DNA of 22,933 bases from Desulfosarcina sp. (GCA_018224455.1 JAGTUY010000216.1:1-22933); one strand, 5' to 3'; shown: positions 7,512 through 15,831, counted from the stretch's first letter. Program-made: numbers and translations. The notes: a model not told the origin generated them from the sequence alone.

Positions 7512-10421
7512 TTAATCTAACGTCTGCTGCCAGAAGCGCCGAACCAAATCCCTCAGGTGCTCGAACCGATGGCAATCGATCAGGGGGGAGCGCTCCTGCA
7601 GATTGAGCCGGTGAACCACAGCCCTGAAAATCAGGTAGGCCTGCCGGAGCCGGTAGGCAGTCACCCCGTCAACGATACCGGTTTCGGCCAGTGCCTGCAG
7701 CAGGCGAACATTATCAGTCCAGCGGCAGATATCCGGATGGTTGGCTGCGTGCTGCAATACCAGGTGCTGGACCAAAAACTCGATATCCACCATCGCACCG
7801 ATGTCTTCTTTGATGTCGAACTGGTCCGGTCCGGCCGACAGGCGGTTTTCGCGCATGCGTTCACGCATTTCCCGCACGGATGCCTTCAAGGTTTCCGGTT
7901 CCCGGTGCAGGCAGAGCACCTGGCGCCGAATGGTCGAAAAGGCCTCTTTGAGCACACCGTCCCCGGTGATGGGACGAGCCCGGATCAGGGCCTGGTGCTC
8001 CCAGGTCCACGCCTCGTTCATCTGGTAGTTTTGGAATCCGTTGACATGGCTGACCAACAGCCCCGAAGCGCCGTTGGGCCTCAGTCGCATATCGGCCTCG
8101 TAAAGGGTGCCGGCGGCCGTGTGGGTTGAAAGCATATGAACCACCCGTTGACCCAGGCGGGAAAAAAAGTGGGCGTTGTCGATGGGACGCGTGCCGCCGA
8201 CGGTTTCACCGGGGTCGGCCGCGTGGAGAAAGACCAGGTCCAGGTCCGATCCGTATCCCAGCTCGATCCCCCCCAGTTTGCCGTAACCGATGACGGCAAA
8301 TCCCCGTTCGCAGGCCTGGCCCTTCAGGGTGCATGACGGGCGGCCATGTTTTTCAACCAGATGATTCCAGGAGATTTCCACCACCTTGTCGAGGATCGTT
8401 TCGGCGATCCAGGAGAGATGATCGCTGACCTTCATCAATGGCAGCACATGGGTGATGTCCGACGCCGCCACTCTCAGGGTGTTGATCTGGCGGAAGATGC
8501 ACAAGGCCTCTATCTGGTACTCCGGATCGTCATCCGGCACGGTGGCTAGCTGACGTGCAAGGTTGTTGCGCAAGGCATCGGGCCCGGGGGGGGCGTACAG
8601 GGTGCGTGAATCCAACAGTTCATCCAGCACCACCGGGTGGCGGCTCAAGAAGGCGGCGATCCATGGGCTGGCGCTGACCAGTCGAATCAGATGGGTCAGC
8701 GCGTCGGGGTATTCGAGGAGCAGGGAGAGGTAGCTGATCCGTTGTTGAATGCTCCTGAGCAGCTGCAGAACGCGATCCAAGACGGTCTCGGGGTCGTCAC
8801 AGCCACCGGCTGCCTTCAATATCCGCGGGACCAGACGGTCCAGGCGGCGCTTCCCCGAGCTGCTCAGGGATCGAGTGGCCGGTTCGGATTTAAAGTTTTC
8901 CAGAAGGGTGGCGGCGGCATCGCTGTCCTTAAAGCCTGTCGTTTTGAGGAGTTGTCGGCGCTCACCCGTTGTCGTGGAAAAGGACCAGGCATCGGCCATA
9001 TCCGTTGCCGCCTGGCTGGCACCACCGTCGCTGGTCGCTTTGGCCTCGGGTTCCAACAGGCCGTCGAAATGCGAGCGAACCCGCTCGCGATGGCCATCCA
9101 GGACCTGCAAGTAGCTGTCCCACGTGTCGAATCCCATGGACCAGGCCAGCCGCGACCGGGCGAGCGGGTCCGACGGCAGCGCATGGGTTTGCTGGTCGTG
9201 GGTCTCCTGGAGACGGTGTTCGGTTTTTCTGAAAAAGCGGTACGCTTGGGCGAGTTCCCGACAAACTGGCTGCGGCACAAATCCCTCTTTGCCCAGCGTG
9301 TTCAGCACGGTTTGGATTGCCGGTTGCTGGAGCGCCGGCAGAACACCGCCCCGGATCAACTGGAACATCTGTCCAAAAAACTCGATTTCCCGAATGCCGC
9401 CGCTGCCCAGTTTGATGTTGTCGTGAAGTTTCTTTCTGCGAACCTCGGCGGTGATCTTTTGCTTCATCTCCCTCAACGACTCAAACACGCCGAAATCGAG
9501 GTACCGCCGATAGATGAACGGCTGCAGGCGTCGGAGCAGCTTTCGGCCGGCATCCCGGTCTCCGGCTACCACATCGGCCTTGATCAGGGCGTAGCGCTCC
9601 CACTCACGGCCCTGGAACTGGTAATAGTCTTCCATATGGTCGAAAGTCATGACCAGCGGGCCGCCGTCGCCATAAGGCCGCAGCCGGGTATCCACCCTGA
9701 AGACGAAGCCGTCGGCGGTGTTTTCACCGATGGCCTGGATCAGGTATCGACACAGCCGGGTAAAAAAAACTTCGTTGGACAGGGGACGTTGGCCGCCCCG
9801 GGTTTCACCGCTGGCCGGGAAGGTGAAAATCAGATCCACATCGGACGAGAAATTGAGTTCACCGGCACCCAGTTTTCCCATGCCGATGACTACTAATTCT
9901 TGGCCGTTCCCGTCGTCGTCCTCGGGAACACCGTCGGTTGCGCACATGCGTTCAAACAGCAAACCCAGGGCTCCATCAATGGCCGCCGCGGCCAGGGCGG
10001 AAAGATCGGCCATGGTGTCGTCCAGGTCGCAGATGCCGGCCAGATCCCTCACGGCAATGCGCACCATCTCCCGCCGCCGGAATTGACGCAGGGCGGTTTT
10101 CAGCAATGCCAGCAGGCCGTCCATGGGAATATCCGGAGCTGCCGTTGATACCGGCAGGAGCAGCGGCGCCAGGCGGCCGGCCATGCGGCCGTCGTCGTAC
10201 GGTTCGAACAGATCGTTGCTGTCGATCAGATCCAAGGCCATGTGCGGGTGACGAATGCAGCTGGTGGAAACGAACTCGCTGACGTCGAAGGCTGTCGCCA
10301 GAGCGTTTGCACCGGCCGAGGCGGGGGAAAAAGGCCTGCCGGTGGCCCGGGCTTCTTGACAGAAAAAAAACCATTGTTCCTTTTGATGTCGGTCCAGGAA
10401 TTCGGAGGGGGGGGTGTTCAT
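7512..10421 (-). CDS. glnE: Bifunctional glutamine synthetase adenylyltransferase/adenylyl-removing enzyme
   Basis: GlnE adenylylates glutamine synthetase (lowering activity when nitrogen is plentiful) and removes the AMP by phosphorolysis, under PII control in studied bacteria. The 969-aa length suits the family (about 950). Both nucleotidyltransferase domains are present and look active. The N-terminal deadenylylase domain has GMGKLG (180-185) and SSDVDL (192-197), and the C-terminal adenylylase domain has GYGKLG (712-717) and GSDLDL (724-729). Each is followed by the helical GlnD-type linker region (for example REIEFFGQ and VDIEFLVQHL). The start at 10421 lacks a close Shine-Dalgarno; the nearest AGGA is 19 nt upstream. 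The gene is divergent from the glutamate synthase operon and leads an apparent operon with a sensor kinase and a diguanylate cyclase, which is not a usual glnE neighbourhood. Confidence 0.95.
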   Translation of the reverse strand: MNTPPSEFLDRHQKEQWFFFCQEARATGRPFSPASAGANALATAFDVSEFVSTSCIRHPHMALDLIDSNDLFEPYDDGRMAGRLAPLLLPVSTAAPDIPMDGLLALLKTALRQFRRREMVRIAVRDLAGICDLDDTMADLSALAAAAIDGALGLLFERMCATDGVPEDDDGNGQELVVIGMGKLGAGELNFSSDVDLIFTFPASGETRGGQRPLSNEVFFTRLCRYLIQAIGENTADGFVFRVDTRLRPYGDGGPLVMTFDHMEDYYQFQGREWERYALIKADVVAGDRDAGRKLLRRLQPFIYRRYLDFGVFESLREMKQKITAEVRRKKLHDNIKLGSGGIREIEFFGQMFQLIRGGVLPALQQPAIQTVLNTLGKEGFVPQPVCRELAQAYRFFRKTEHRLQETHDQQTHALPSDPLARSRLAWSMGFDTWDSYLQVLDGHRERVRSHFDGLLEPEAKATSDGGASQAATDMADAWSFSTTTGERRQLLKTTGFKDSDAAATLLENFKSEPATRSLSSSGKRRLDRLVPRILKAAGGCDDPETVLDRVLQLLRSIQQRISYLSLLLEYPDALTHLIRLVSASPWIAAFLSRHPVVLDELLDSRTLYAPPGPDALRNNLARQLATVPDDDPEYQIEALCIFRQINTLRVAASDITHVLPLMKVSDHLSWIAETILDKVVEISWNHLVEKHGRPSCTLKGQACERGFAVIGYGKLGGIELGYGSDLDLVFLHAADPGETVGGTRPIDNAHFFSRLGQRVVHMLSTHTAAGTLYEADMRLRPNGASGLLVSHVNGFQNYQMNEAWTWEHQALIRARPITGDGVLKEAFSTIRRQVLCLHREPETLKASVREMRERMRENRLSAGPDQFDIKEDIGAMVDIEFLVQHLVLQHAANHPDICRWTDNVRLLQALAETGIVDGVTAYRLRQAYLIFRAVVHRLNLQERSPLIDCHRFEHLRDLVRRFWQQTLD

Positions 10422-10506
10422 GGTTGATTGGTATCAGCTTTCCTAAAATTTGCCAAGATCAGTATTTTTTCGATAGGTTATGATTTCATCTGAACCACAG
10501 TAACGA

Positions 10507-10535
10507 ATTTTACAATATTGTCATTTGATTCACAA
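10507..10535 (-). promoter_or_regulatory. Candidate sigma70-type promoter for glnE and downstream genes
   Basis: Read on the minus strand, TTGTGA (10535-10530), a 17-bp spacer and TAAAAT (10512-10507) give four and five matches to the -35 and -10 consensus. The element sits in the AT-rich part of the divergent region, leaving a leader of about 80 nt before the glnE start. The spacer includes the palindrome CAATATTG. Promoter calls by eye in AT-rich DNA carry a high false-positive rate. Confidence 0.4.
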
Positions 10536-10630
10536 TTAAATTGCAGTAATGTAAAAATTTGCTTTGCCGGCGTTGAGGCGGTCGAATAACCAGGTTGATA
10601 TGCAATTGGATTTCAGTGCGTTCTATATTA

Positions 10631-10646
10631 TGGTATACAACTTGCT
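10631..10646 (+). promoter_or_regulatory. Candidate sigma54 (-24/-12) promoter of the glutamate synthase operon
   Basis: TGGTATACAACTTGCT has the invariant GG and GC exactly 10 bp apart and matches TGGCAC-N5-TTGC(A/T) except for two C-to-T changes. The predicted transcription start is near 10657. Sigma54 control of nitrogen-assimilation genes is well established in other bacteria. No clear NtrC site was found upstream. An overlapping weak sigma70 reading (TTGGAT 10606-10611, 17 bp, TATGGT 10629-10634) is an alternative. Confidence 0.4.
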
Positions 10647-10664
10647 GTTTCGTTCCATCCCGGT

Positions 10665-10696
10665 CCGTCATTGACAGGTCAATGGCGGCCTTTTTT
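10665..10696 (+). terminator. Leader hairpin with U-tract (attenuator-like) or palindromic operator
   Basis: In RNA, CCGUCAUUGA (10665-10674) pairs with UCAAUGGCGG (10679-10688) over ten pairs including one U-G, around a CAGG tetraloop, then CC and six U (10691-10696). This is the form of an intrinsic terminator, placed 13 nt before the Shine-Dalgarno of the first glutamate synthase gene. As DNA it is also a near-perfect palindrome (CATTGAC-AG-GTCAATG), so it could be a protein-binding site instead. The remainder of 10422-10725 holds no gene I can support. Confidence 0.5.
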
Positions 10697-10725
10697 ACCA
10701 CGGCATCCAAAGGAGTGTATCAACC

Positions 10726-11856
10726 ATGTGCCGACTGTTTGCCATGACCAGTGAGACCCCCGTCTCTCCCATGATCGCCCTGGAAGCCATGGACGTCATG
10801 CGGGAGGGCCACGATGGATCCGGTGTCGGTCTGTTTCTGCGTGACCTTGGAGGACCCTTCGAGGAGATCAAGGACGCACCCATCCTGTCCGGAATATTCA
10901 GCGAAGCGGGACTGCGGCGTCTGGATACCTTCATGATGGATGTCGGGTTCATGACCAAATACAAGATCACCATCAAGGTCCCCAAAAAACCGCCCCCCGG
11001 TGTCCCCAAGCGGGACATCTACCTGATTCGCGCCTATGAATACCCCGAAGAGTGGGATGGCTACACCCAGGCGGCGCTTAATGAAAAGCTGTTGGAGATT
11101 CGCCTCCGGCTGCGGGCCATGGGCGAGGAGAAGCATGATATGATCGTTTTCTCCTTCTGGCCGGACGTGATCATGCTCAAGGAGATCGGCGACCCGCTCC
11201 AGGTGGCCAACTACCTGAAGCTGGACCGCAAGGAACTGCACGCCCGGGTCATTATGGCCCAGGGCCGGCAGAATACCAACTATGCCATCAACCTGTATGC
11301 CTGCCACCCGTTTTTCATCCAGGGCTATGCCTCCATGACCAACGGTGAATGCACGGCATTCACCCCTATCCGGGAGTTTCTGCTGTCGCGCAACTTTCCC
11401 GGGTACTCGGGCTACCAGAGCGACTCTGAGGTTTTCACCCACATCCTTCACTACACCCAGACGCGGCTGGGATTGGATATTTCGGCTTACAAACATGTGA
11501 TTACGCCGCTGCAGGATGCCGACATCGCAAACCACCCCAACGCCGACCTGTTGACCCAACTCAAGCAGTCGTGCCGCCGTTTGATCATCGACGGGCCCAA
11601 CTGTGTGATCGGATGTCTGCCGGACCACAGCCTCTTCATGGTCCAGGACCGCAAGAAACTGCGCCCCGGCGTGGTGGGCGGCCGGCCCGGTCGATACGCC
11701 TTCTCTTCTGAAATCTGCGGCCTGGACTTCGCGGTTCCCGATCGAGACAAGAGCCAAGACTTTCAACCCATGCATCTGGACACGGTCATCGTCGGACCGG
11801 CGCGCCAGGAGGTTTCCATATGCAGCCAAACGCAACCATTAGCCCTTCTACACTGA
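10726..11856 (+). CDS. Glutamate synthase class II amidotransferase subunit (archaeal-type, GltB N-domain equivalent)
   Basis: A stand-alone Ntn-type glutamine amidotransferase of 376 aa, predicted to hydrolyse glutamine and pass ammonia to the FMN synthase subunit encoded next. Met1 is followed by the catalytic Cys2 (MCRLF), exposed after Met removal. TNGE (205-208), SDSEVFTHIL (232-241) and SSEICGLD (327-334) mirror the NGN, MDSEVFLHL and ASETCALD segments seen in PurF in this same window. In classic bacterial GltB this domain is fused to the FMN domain; the split form is known from archaea and some anaerobic bacteria. The start is firm: AAAGGAG at 10709-10715 lies 10 nt upstream. The 3' end overlaps the next gene by 37 nt, which suggests coupled translation. 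Confidence 0.85.
   Translation: MCRLFAMTSETPVSPMIALEAMDVMREGHDGSGVGLFLRDLGGPFEEIKDAPILSGIFSEAGLRRLDTFMMDVGFMTKYKITIKVPKKPPPGVPKRDIYLIRAYEYPEEWDGYTQAALNEKLLEIRLRLRAMGEEKHDMIVFSFWPDVIMLKEIGDPLQVANYLKLDRKELHARVIMAQGRQNTNYAINLYACHPFFIQGYASMTNGECTAFTPIREFLLSRNFPGYSGYQSDSEVFTHILHYTQTRLGLDISAYKHVITPLQDADIANHPNADLLTQLKQSCRRLIIDGPNCVIGCLPDHSLFMVQDRKKLRPGVVGGRPGRYAFSSEICGLDFAVPDRDKSQDFQPMHLDTVIVGPARQEVSICSQTQPLALLH
11807..11812 (+). promoter_or_regulatory. Strong ribosome binding site inside the upstream gene
   Basis: A perfect AGGAGG lies 7 nt before the ATG at 11820. It is located within the last codons of the amidotransferase gene and fixes the start of the FMN subunit despite the 37-nt overlap. 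Confidence 0.8.
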
Positions 11857-13454
11857 GCGTAAAGGATCTGCCCTGGCAGATCCTCTGGCACAAAGACAAG
11901 TGTACCCTGTGCGGCCGGTGCACGGCGGTGTGCCCGGTGAATGCCATCGAACTGGGCGTGTTCCGCAAGCGGCGCGTCGAGGTCTCCTTGGCGCCCCAGG
12001 GAAATTCAGCCAGCAGTTTCGAGGTATACCACGGCATCCGTCAGAAGACTGACCCGGCTTATGCCTGTGTGGGTTGCGCCACCTGCAGTCTGGTGTGCCC
12101 CAACGACGCCATTTTCCCCATGCGGTCCGACGAAGCGGACAAGCTGCGGTACCATATCAACCGCGGCGGCCAGCCCCGCAGCCGCGGCGGCCGGCGCAAC
12201 ACACCCGGTGGTATCCTGGACCAGATCAAGTTCATCCGCATCTCCATGCTCACCGACCCGGCCCTGGATGCCGGCCGTCACGAATTTGAAATGCGGACCT
12301 TGTTGGGCAGGATCCTGCCTCCGGAGCAGAACCTGAAGTTCGTGAATGAAAATGGATGGATCCCTCCGGTTCGGGAGATCTACCCCCTGATCATCGGCGG
12401 CATGAGCTTCGGTGCGCTTTCCCCCAATATGTGGGAGGGGCTGCAGATGGGGGTGGCCTACCTCAATGAGGAAATGGGCATGCCCGTGCGCATGTGCACC
12501 GGTGAAGGCGGCTGCCCGCCGCGCCTGCTCAGAAGCCCTTTTCTGAAATACGTGATCCTGCAAATCGCCAGCGGTTATTTCGGCTGGGACGAGATCATCC
12601 ACGCCATACCCGAGATGGTGGAAGATCCCTGCGCCATCGAGATCAAGTATGGTCAGGGCGCCAAGCCCGGTGACGGCGGCTTGCTCATGTGGCATAAAGT
12701 CAATCGATTGATTGCCGCCATCCGCGGTGTGCCGGCGGGGGTCAGTCTGCCCAGCCCGCCCACCCACCAGACCCAGTACTCAATTGAAGAGTCGGTGGCC
12801 AAGATGATTCAATCCATGTGCATGGCCTGGGGCTTCAGGGTCCCGGTATATCCTAAGATTTCAGCCACATCCACGGCCATGGCGGTACTCAACAACCTGA
12901 CCCGGAATCCCTATGCCGCCGGTCTGGCCATCGATGGGGAGGACGGAGGCACCGGAGCCGCCTACAACGTCTCCATGGACCACATGGGCCACCCCATCGC
13001 CACCAACGTCCGCGACAGCTACCTGAATCTGGTCAAAGTGGGCATGCAGAACGAGATCCCCATTTTTGCCGGGGGCGGCGCTGGAAAAAGCGGGAATTTG
13101 GCTGCCAATGCCGCCGCCCTGATCATGCTGGGGGCCAGCGGCGTCCAGACCGGAAAATACATCATGCAGGCCGCCGCCGGCTGCCTGGGATCGGAGACGG
13201 ATCGCTGCAACATCTGCAACATCGGCCGCTGCCCCCGTGGCATCACCTCCCAGGATCCGCGCCTCTATCGCCGCCTGGATGTGGAGCAGGTGGCCGAACG
13301 GGTGGTGGATCTCTTTCTGGCCTTTGACACGGAACTGAAAAAAATTATGGCTCCGCTGGGTCGGTCCACGGCACTGCCCATCGGCATGTCGGACGCCCTG
13401 GGCATCAGTGATTACCACGCCGCCCAGCGGCTTGATATCAAGTATGTGGTGTAA
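11820..13454 (+). CDS. gltB: Glutamate synthase FMN subunit with N-terminal 2x[4Fe-4S] ferredoxin domain (archaeal-type)
   Basis: The catalytic subunit (544 aa), predicted to combine 2-oxoglutarate and ammonia and reduce the product to glutamate on FMN. An N-terminal ferredoxin domain has two CxxCxxCxxxC motifs (C28/31/34/38 and C83/86/89/93). A (beta/alpha)8 FMN-binding glutamate synthase domain follows (about 135-530), with IIGGMSFGALS (191-201), the EIKYGQGAKPGDGG segment (274-287), DGEDGGTGAA (372-381) and FAGGGAGKSG (416-425). C463, C466 and C471 (CNICNIGRC) form the [3Fe-4S] signature of glutamate synthases. The ferredoxin head is typical of the archaeal type and offers a second electron entry besides the FAD subunit. 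It ends 21 nt before the third subunit. Confidence 0.92.
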   Translation: MQPNATISPSTLSVKDLPWQILWHKDKCTLCGRCTAVCPVNAIELGVFRKRRVEVSLAPQGNSASSFEVYHGIRQKTDPAYACVGCATCSLVCPNDAIFPMRSDEADKLRYHINRGGQPRSRGGRRNTPGGILDQIKFIRISMLTDPALDAGRHEFEMRTLLGRILPPEQNLKFVNENGWIPPVREIYPLIIGGMSFGALSPNMWEGLQMGVAYLNEEMGMPVRMCTGEGGCPPRLLRSPFLKYVILQIASGYFGWDEIIHAIPEMVEDPCAIEIKYGQGAKPGDGGLLMWHKVNRLIAAIRGVPAGVSLPSPPTHQTQYSIEESVAKMIQSMCMAWGFRVPVYPKISATSTAMAVLNNLTRNPYAAGLAIDGEDGGTGAAYNVSMDHMGHPIATNVRDSYLNLVKVGMQNEIPIFAGGGAGKSGNLAANAAALIMLGASGVQTGKYIMQAAAGCLGSETDRCNICNIGRCPRGITSQDPRLYRRLDVEQVAERVVDLFLAFDTELKKIMAPLGRSTALPIGMSDALGISDYHAAQRLDIKYVV

Positions 13455-13475
13455 TTTTTTTCCGGAGAAGATGTG

Positions 13476-15809
13476 ATGACGGAAAGCAGACAGCCTTTCA
13501 ATATACTGGGAAAACGTGATGGCGAGCGCCTGGCCTCACGGGTTCTCGAAGAACAGATTCAGCAGGCCGTGCAGGCGGGTCATCGTCAGCTGATCATTCA
13601 CGCCTTTGGCCAGCACGGCATCGGCGGCAGGCTCTGGCGGTCGGATGGCGAGCCCGTGCATATCACCATCGACGGCCATGCCGGCCAGCGGCTGGGATCC
13701 CTGGGATACCCGGGTACGTTCATCGAAGTGCTGGGGCCGGCCTCGGACGATGTGGGCTGGCTCAACGCCGGTGCGACGATTACCGTTCACGGTCATGCGT
13801 CCAACGGCGTGGCCAATGGGATGGCCCAGGGACAGGTATATATTGCCGGTAACATCGGCGCGCGGGGCATGACCATGACCAAGTTCAACCCCCGCTTTGA
13901 ACCGCCCCAGCTCTGGGTGCTGGGGTCGGCGGGGGACTATTTTGCCGAATTCATGGCCGGTGGCGTGGCCGTGATCTGCGGCCATGAGCCCCAGAATCCT
14001 GGCAATGTATTGGGATACCGCCCCATGGTGGGCATGGTGGGCGGTCGCGTGCTGTTTCGCGGTCCGCATCAGGGCTTCAGTCATGCCGACGCCAAGATGA
14101 TGCCCATCGATGGCGACACCTGGCGCTGGCTGACCGACGGGCTTGAATGCTTTCTGGCGGCCATCGACCGATCGGAATTGTTCGAGCGCCTGAGTGACCG
14201 CGAAGAATGGCAATTGATCGCCGCCCGGTCGCCCCAGGACAAGAAGGGCGTCGAAAGGCGCTCCATGGCTGATTTCAGGAAAAACGTCTGGGATGTCAAG
14301 CTGGGCAAAGGCGGCATCGTCGGCGATCTCACCGACCTTGACCGCAGCGCCATTCCGCTGATTACCCACGGTGACCTGCGGCGCTTCGTTCCCGTGTGGG
14401 AAAACCGAAAATTCAAGGCTCCCTGTGAATCCACCTGCCCGTCAGGGATTCCGGTGCAGGAGCGCTGGCGGCTGGTGCGTGAGGGGCGGGTGGATGAGGC
14501 GGTGGACCTGGCGCTGGCCTTCACCCCTTTTCCGGCCTCCGTGTGCGGCTACCTGTGTCCCCACCCCTGCATGACCGCCTGTACCAAAGGGTCGGCCTTT
14601 ATGACCCCGGTGGACGTGTCTCAACTGGGCCGGGCCAGCATCAAGGCCAGGATGCCGGAGCTGCCGCCGCTTTCCGGTAAACGCATCGCCGTGGTCGGCG
14701 GCGGTCCTGCCGGCATCTCCACGGCCTGGCAGCTTCGGCGGTTGGGCCATGAGGCGGTGGTGTTCGACAACGCTCCCACGCTGGGCGGCAAGATCGCGTC
14801 GGTGATTCCCAACAGCCGAATTCCCGCCGACGTGGTGGGCAAAGAACTGGCACGGGCAGCTGAGGTGATTCCCCATGTTCACCTCCATCAGCGGCTGAAC
14901 CAGCGCGATATGGTCCAACTGATCGCCGATTACGATTTTGTGATCGTGGCCGCCGGTGCCCAAAAGGCGAGGACCCTGCCCGTTCCGGGCAAGGAACGGT
15001 TAATCACGGCCATGGATTTTCTATCCGATGCCAAGCGCGACCGGGTCAAACCGGGAGACCGGGTGGTGATTATCGGTGCGGGCAACGTGGGCTGCGACGT
15101 GGCCACCGAGGCGGCCCGCCTGGGCGCCAGGCAGATTACCCTGCTGGACGTTCAGGAGCCGGCCAGCTTCGGCAAGGAGCGTGAAGACGCCGAGGCGGCG
15201 GGCGCCATGTTCCGTTGGCCGGTGTTTACCCGCCAGATCACCGACCAGGGTGTGGAACTGGAATCCGGGGAGTTGATCCCCGCCGACACGGTGGTCGTCT
15301 CCATCGGCGATGCGCCGGATCTCGACTTCCTGCCGGGCGACGTGGCGACGGAGCGTGGCTTCGTGGCCGTCAACGAAGATTACCAGACATCCAACCCCAA
15401 CGTGTATGCCATCGGTGACGCGGTGCGGCCCGGACTGCTTACCGATGCGATTGGTGCCGGGCGGCGGGCAGCCGAAACCATCGCGGAGATTCTGGCCGGC
15501 AAGCGGCCCGGCGCGGACCGGAAGATGGTTATCGACATCAACCGCATTTCCCTGGAATATCTGGATCCCCGGATCGTCCAGTATGAGGATATGGACCAGT
15601 GCGGTTCCCAGTGCTCCTCCTGCGGCACCTGCCGGGACTGCGGCATCTGTGTGGCCATGTGTCCGGAGGCGGCCATCAGCCGCGAGGCGGTGGGGGATGT
15701 CGCCTTCGAATATGTGGTGGACCCGGACCGCTGCATCGGCTGCGGATTTTGTGCCGGTGCCTGCCCCTGTGGCATCTGGGATCTGGTGGAAAACACCCCC
15801 GTCGGTTAA
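13476..15809 (+). CDS. gltD: Fused glutamate synthase GXGXG domain + GltD-like FAD/NAD(P)H oxidoreductase + ferredoxin domain
   Basis: A 777-aa fusion. Residues about 35-205 form the glycine-rich beta-helix (GXGXG) domain that in classic GltB is the structural C-terminus. Residues about 300-690 are GltD-like: N-terminal Cys sets (C317, C321, C357, C361, C365, C369), FAD Rossmann motif VVGGGPAG (406-413), dinucleotide motif IIGAGNVGCD (532-541) and AIGDAVRPG (645-653). Residues about 705-770 are a ferredoxin domain with a Cys-dense stretch (C709, 713, 716, 719, 722, 725, 729) and CIGCGFCAGACPC (753-765). It is predicted to pass electrons from NAD(P)H to the FMN subunit. ATG 13476 is preferred (GGAG at 13464-13467, 8-nt spacing); GTG at 13473 is the alternative. 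It is the last gene before a strong terminator. Confidence 0.88.
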   Translation: MTESRQPFNILGKRDGERLASRVLEEQIQQAVQAGHRQLIIHAFGQHGIGGRLWRSDGEPVHITIDGHAGQRLGSLGYPGTFIEVLGPASDDVGWLNAGATITVHGHASNGVANGMAQGQVYIAGNIGARGMTMTKFNPRFEPPQLWVLGSAGDYFAEFMAGGVAVICGHEPQNPGNVLGYRPMVGMVGGRVLFRGPHQGFSHADAKMMPIDGDTWRWLTDGLECFLAAIDRSELFERLSDREEWQLIAARSPQDKKGVERRSMADFRKNVWDVKLGKGGIVGDLTDLDRSAIPLITHGDLRRFVPVWENRKFKAPCESTCPSGIPVQERWRLVREGRVDEAVDLALAFTPFPASVCGYLCPHPCMTACTKGSAFMTPVDVSQLGRASIKARMPELPPLSGKRIAVVGGGPAGISTAWQLRRLGHEAVVFDNAPTLGGKIASVIPNSRIPADVVGKELARAAEVIPHVHLHQRLNQRDMVQLIADYDFVIVAAGAQKARTLPVPGKERLITAMDFLSDAKRDRVKPGDRVVIIGAGNVGCDVATEAARLGARQITLLDVQEPASFGKEREDAEAAGAMFRWPVFTRQITDQGVELESGELIPADTVVVSIGDAPDLDFLPGDVATERGFVAVNEDYQTSNPNVYAIGDAVRPGLLTDAIGAGRRAAETIAEILAGKRPGADRKMVIDINRISLEYLDPRIVQYEDMDQCGSQCSSCGTCRDCGICVAMCPEAAISREAVGDVAFEYVVDPDRCIGCGFCAGACPCGIWDLVENTPVG

Positions 15810-15831
15810 TGCCCTATTCAACTGTATCGGC

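Noticed and set aside
10510..10710. 66-codon minus-strand frame in the glnE/glutamate synthase divergent region
   Set aside because: No family resemblance and no credible ribosome binding site, and it covers the promoter-like elements and the leader hairpin.
13473..13475. GTG start of the GXGXG-GltD fusion
   Set aside because: The adjacent ATG at 13476 has better Shine-Dalgarno spacing; the difference is one residue.
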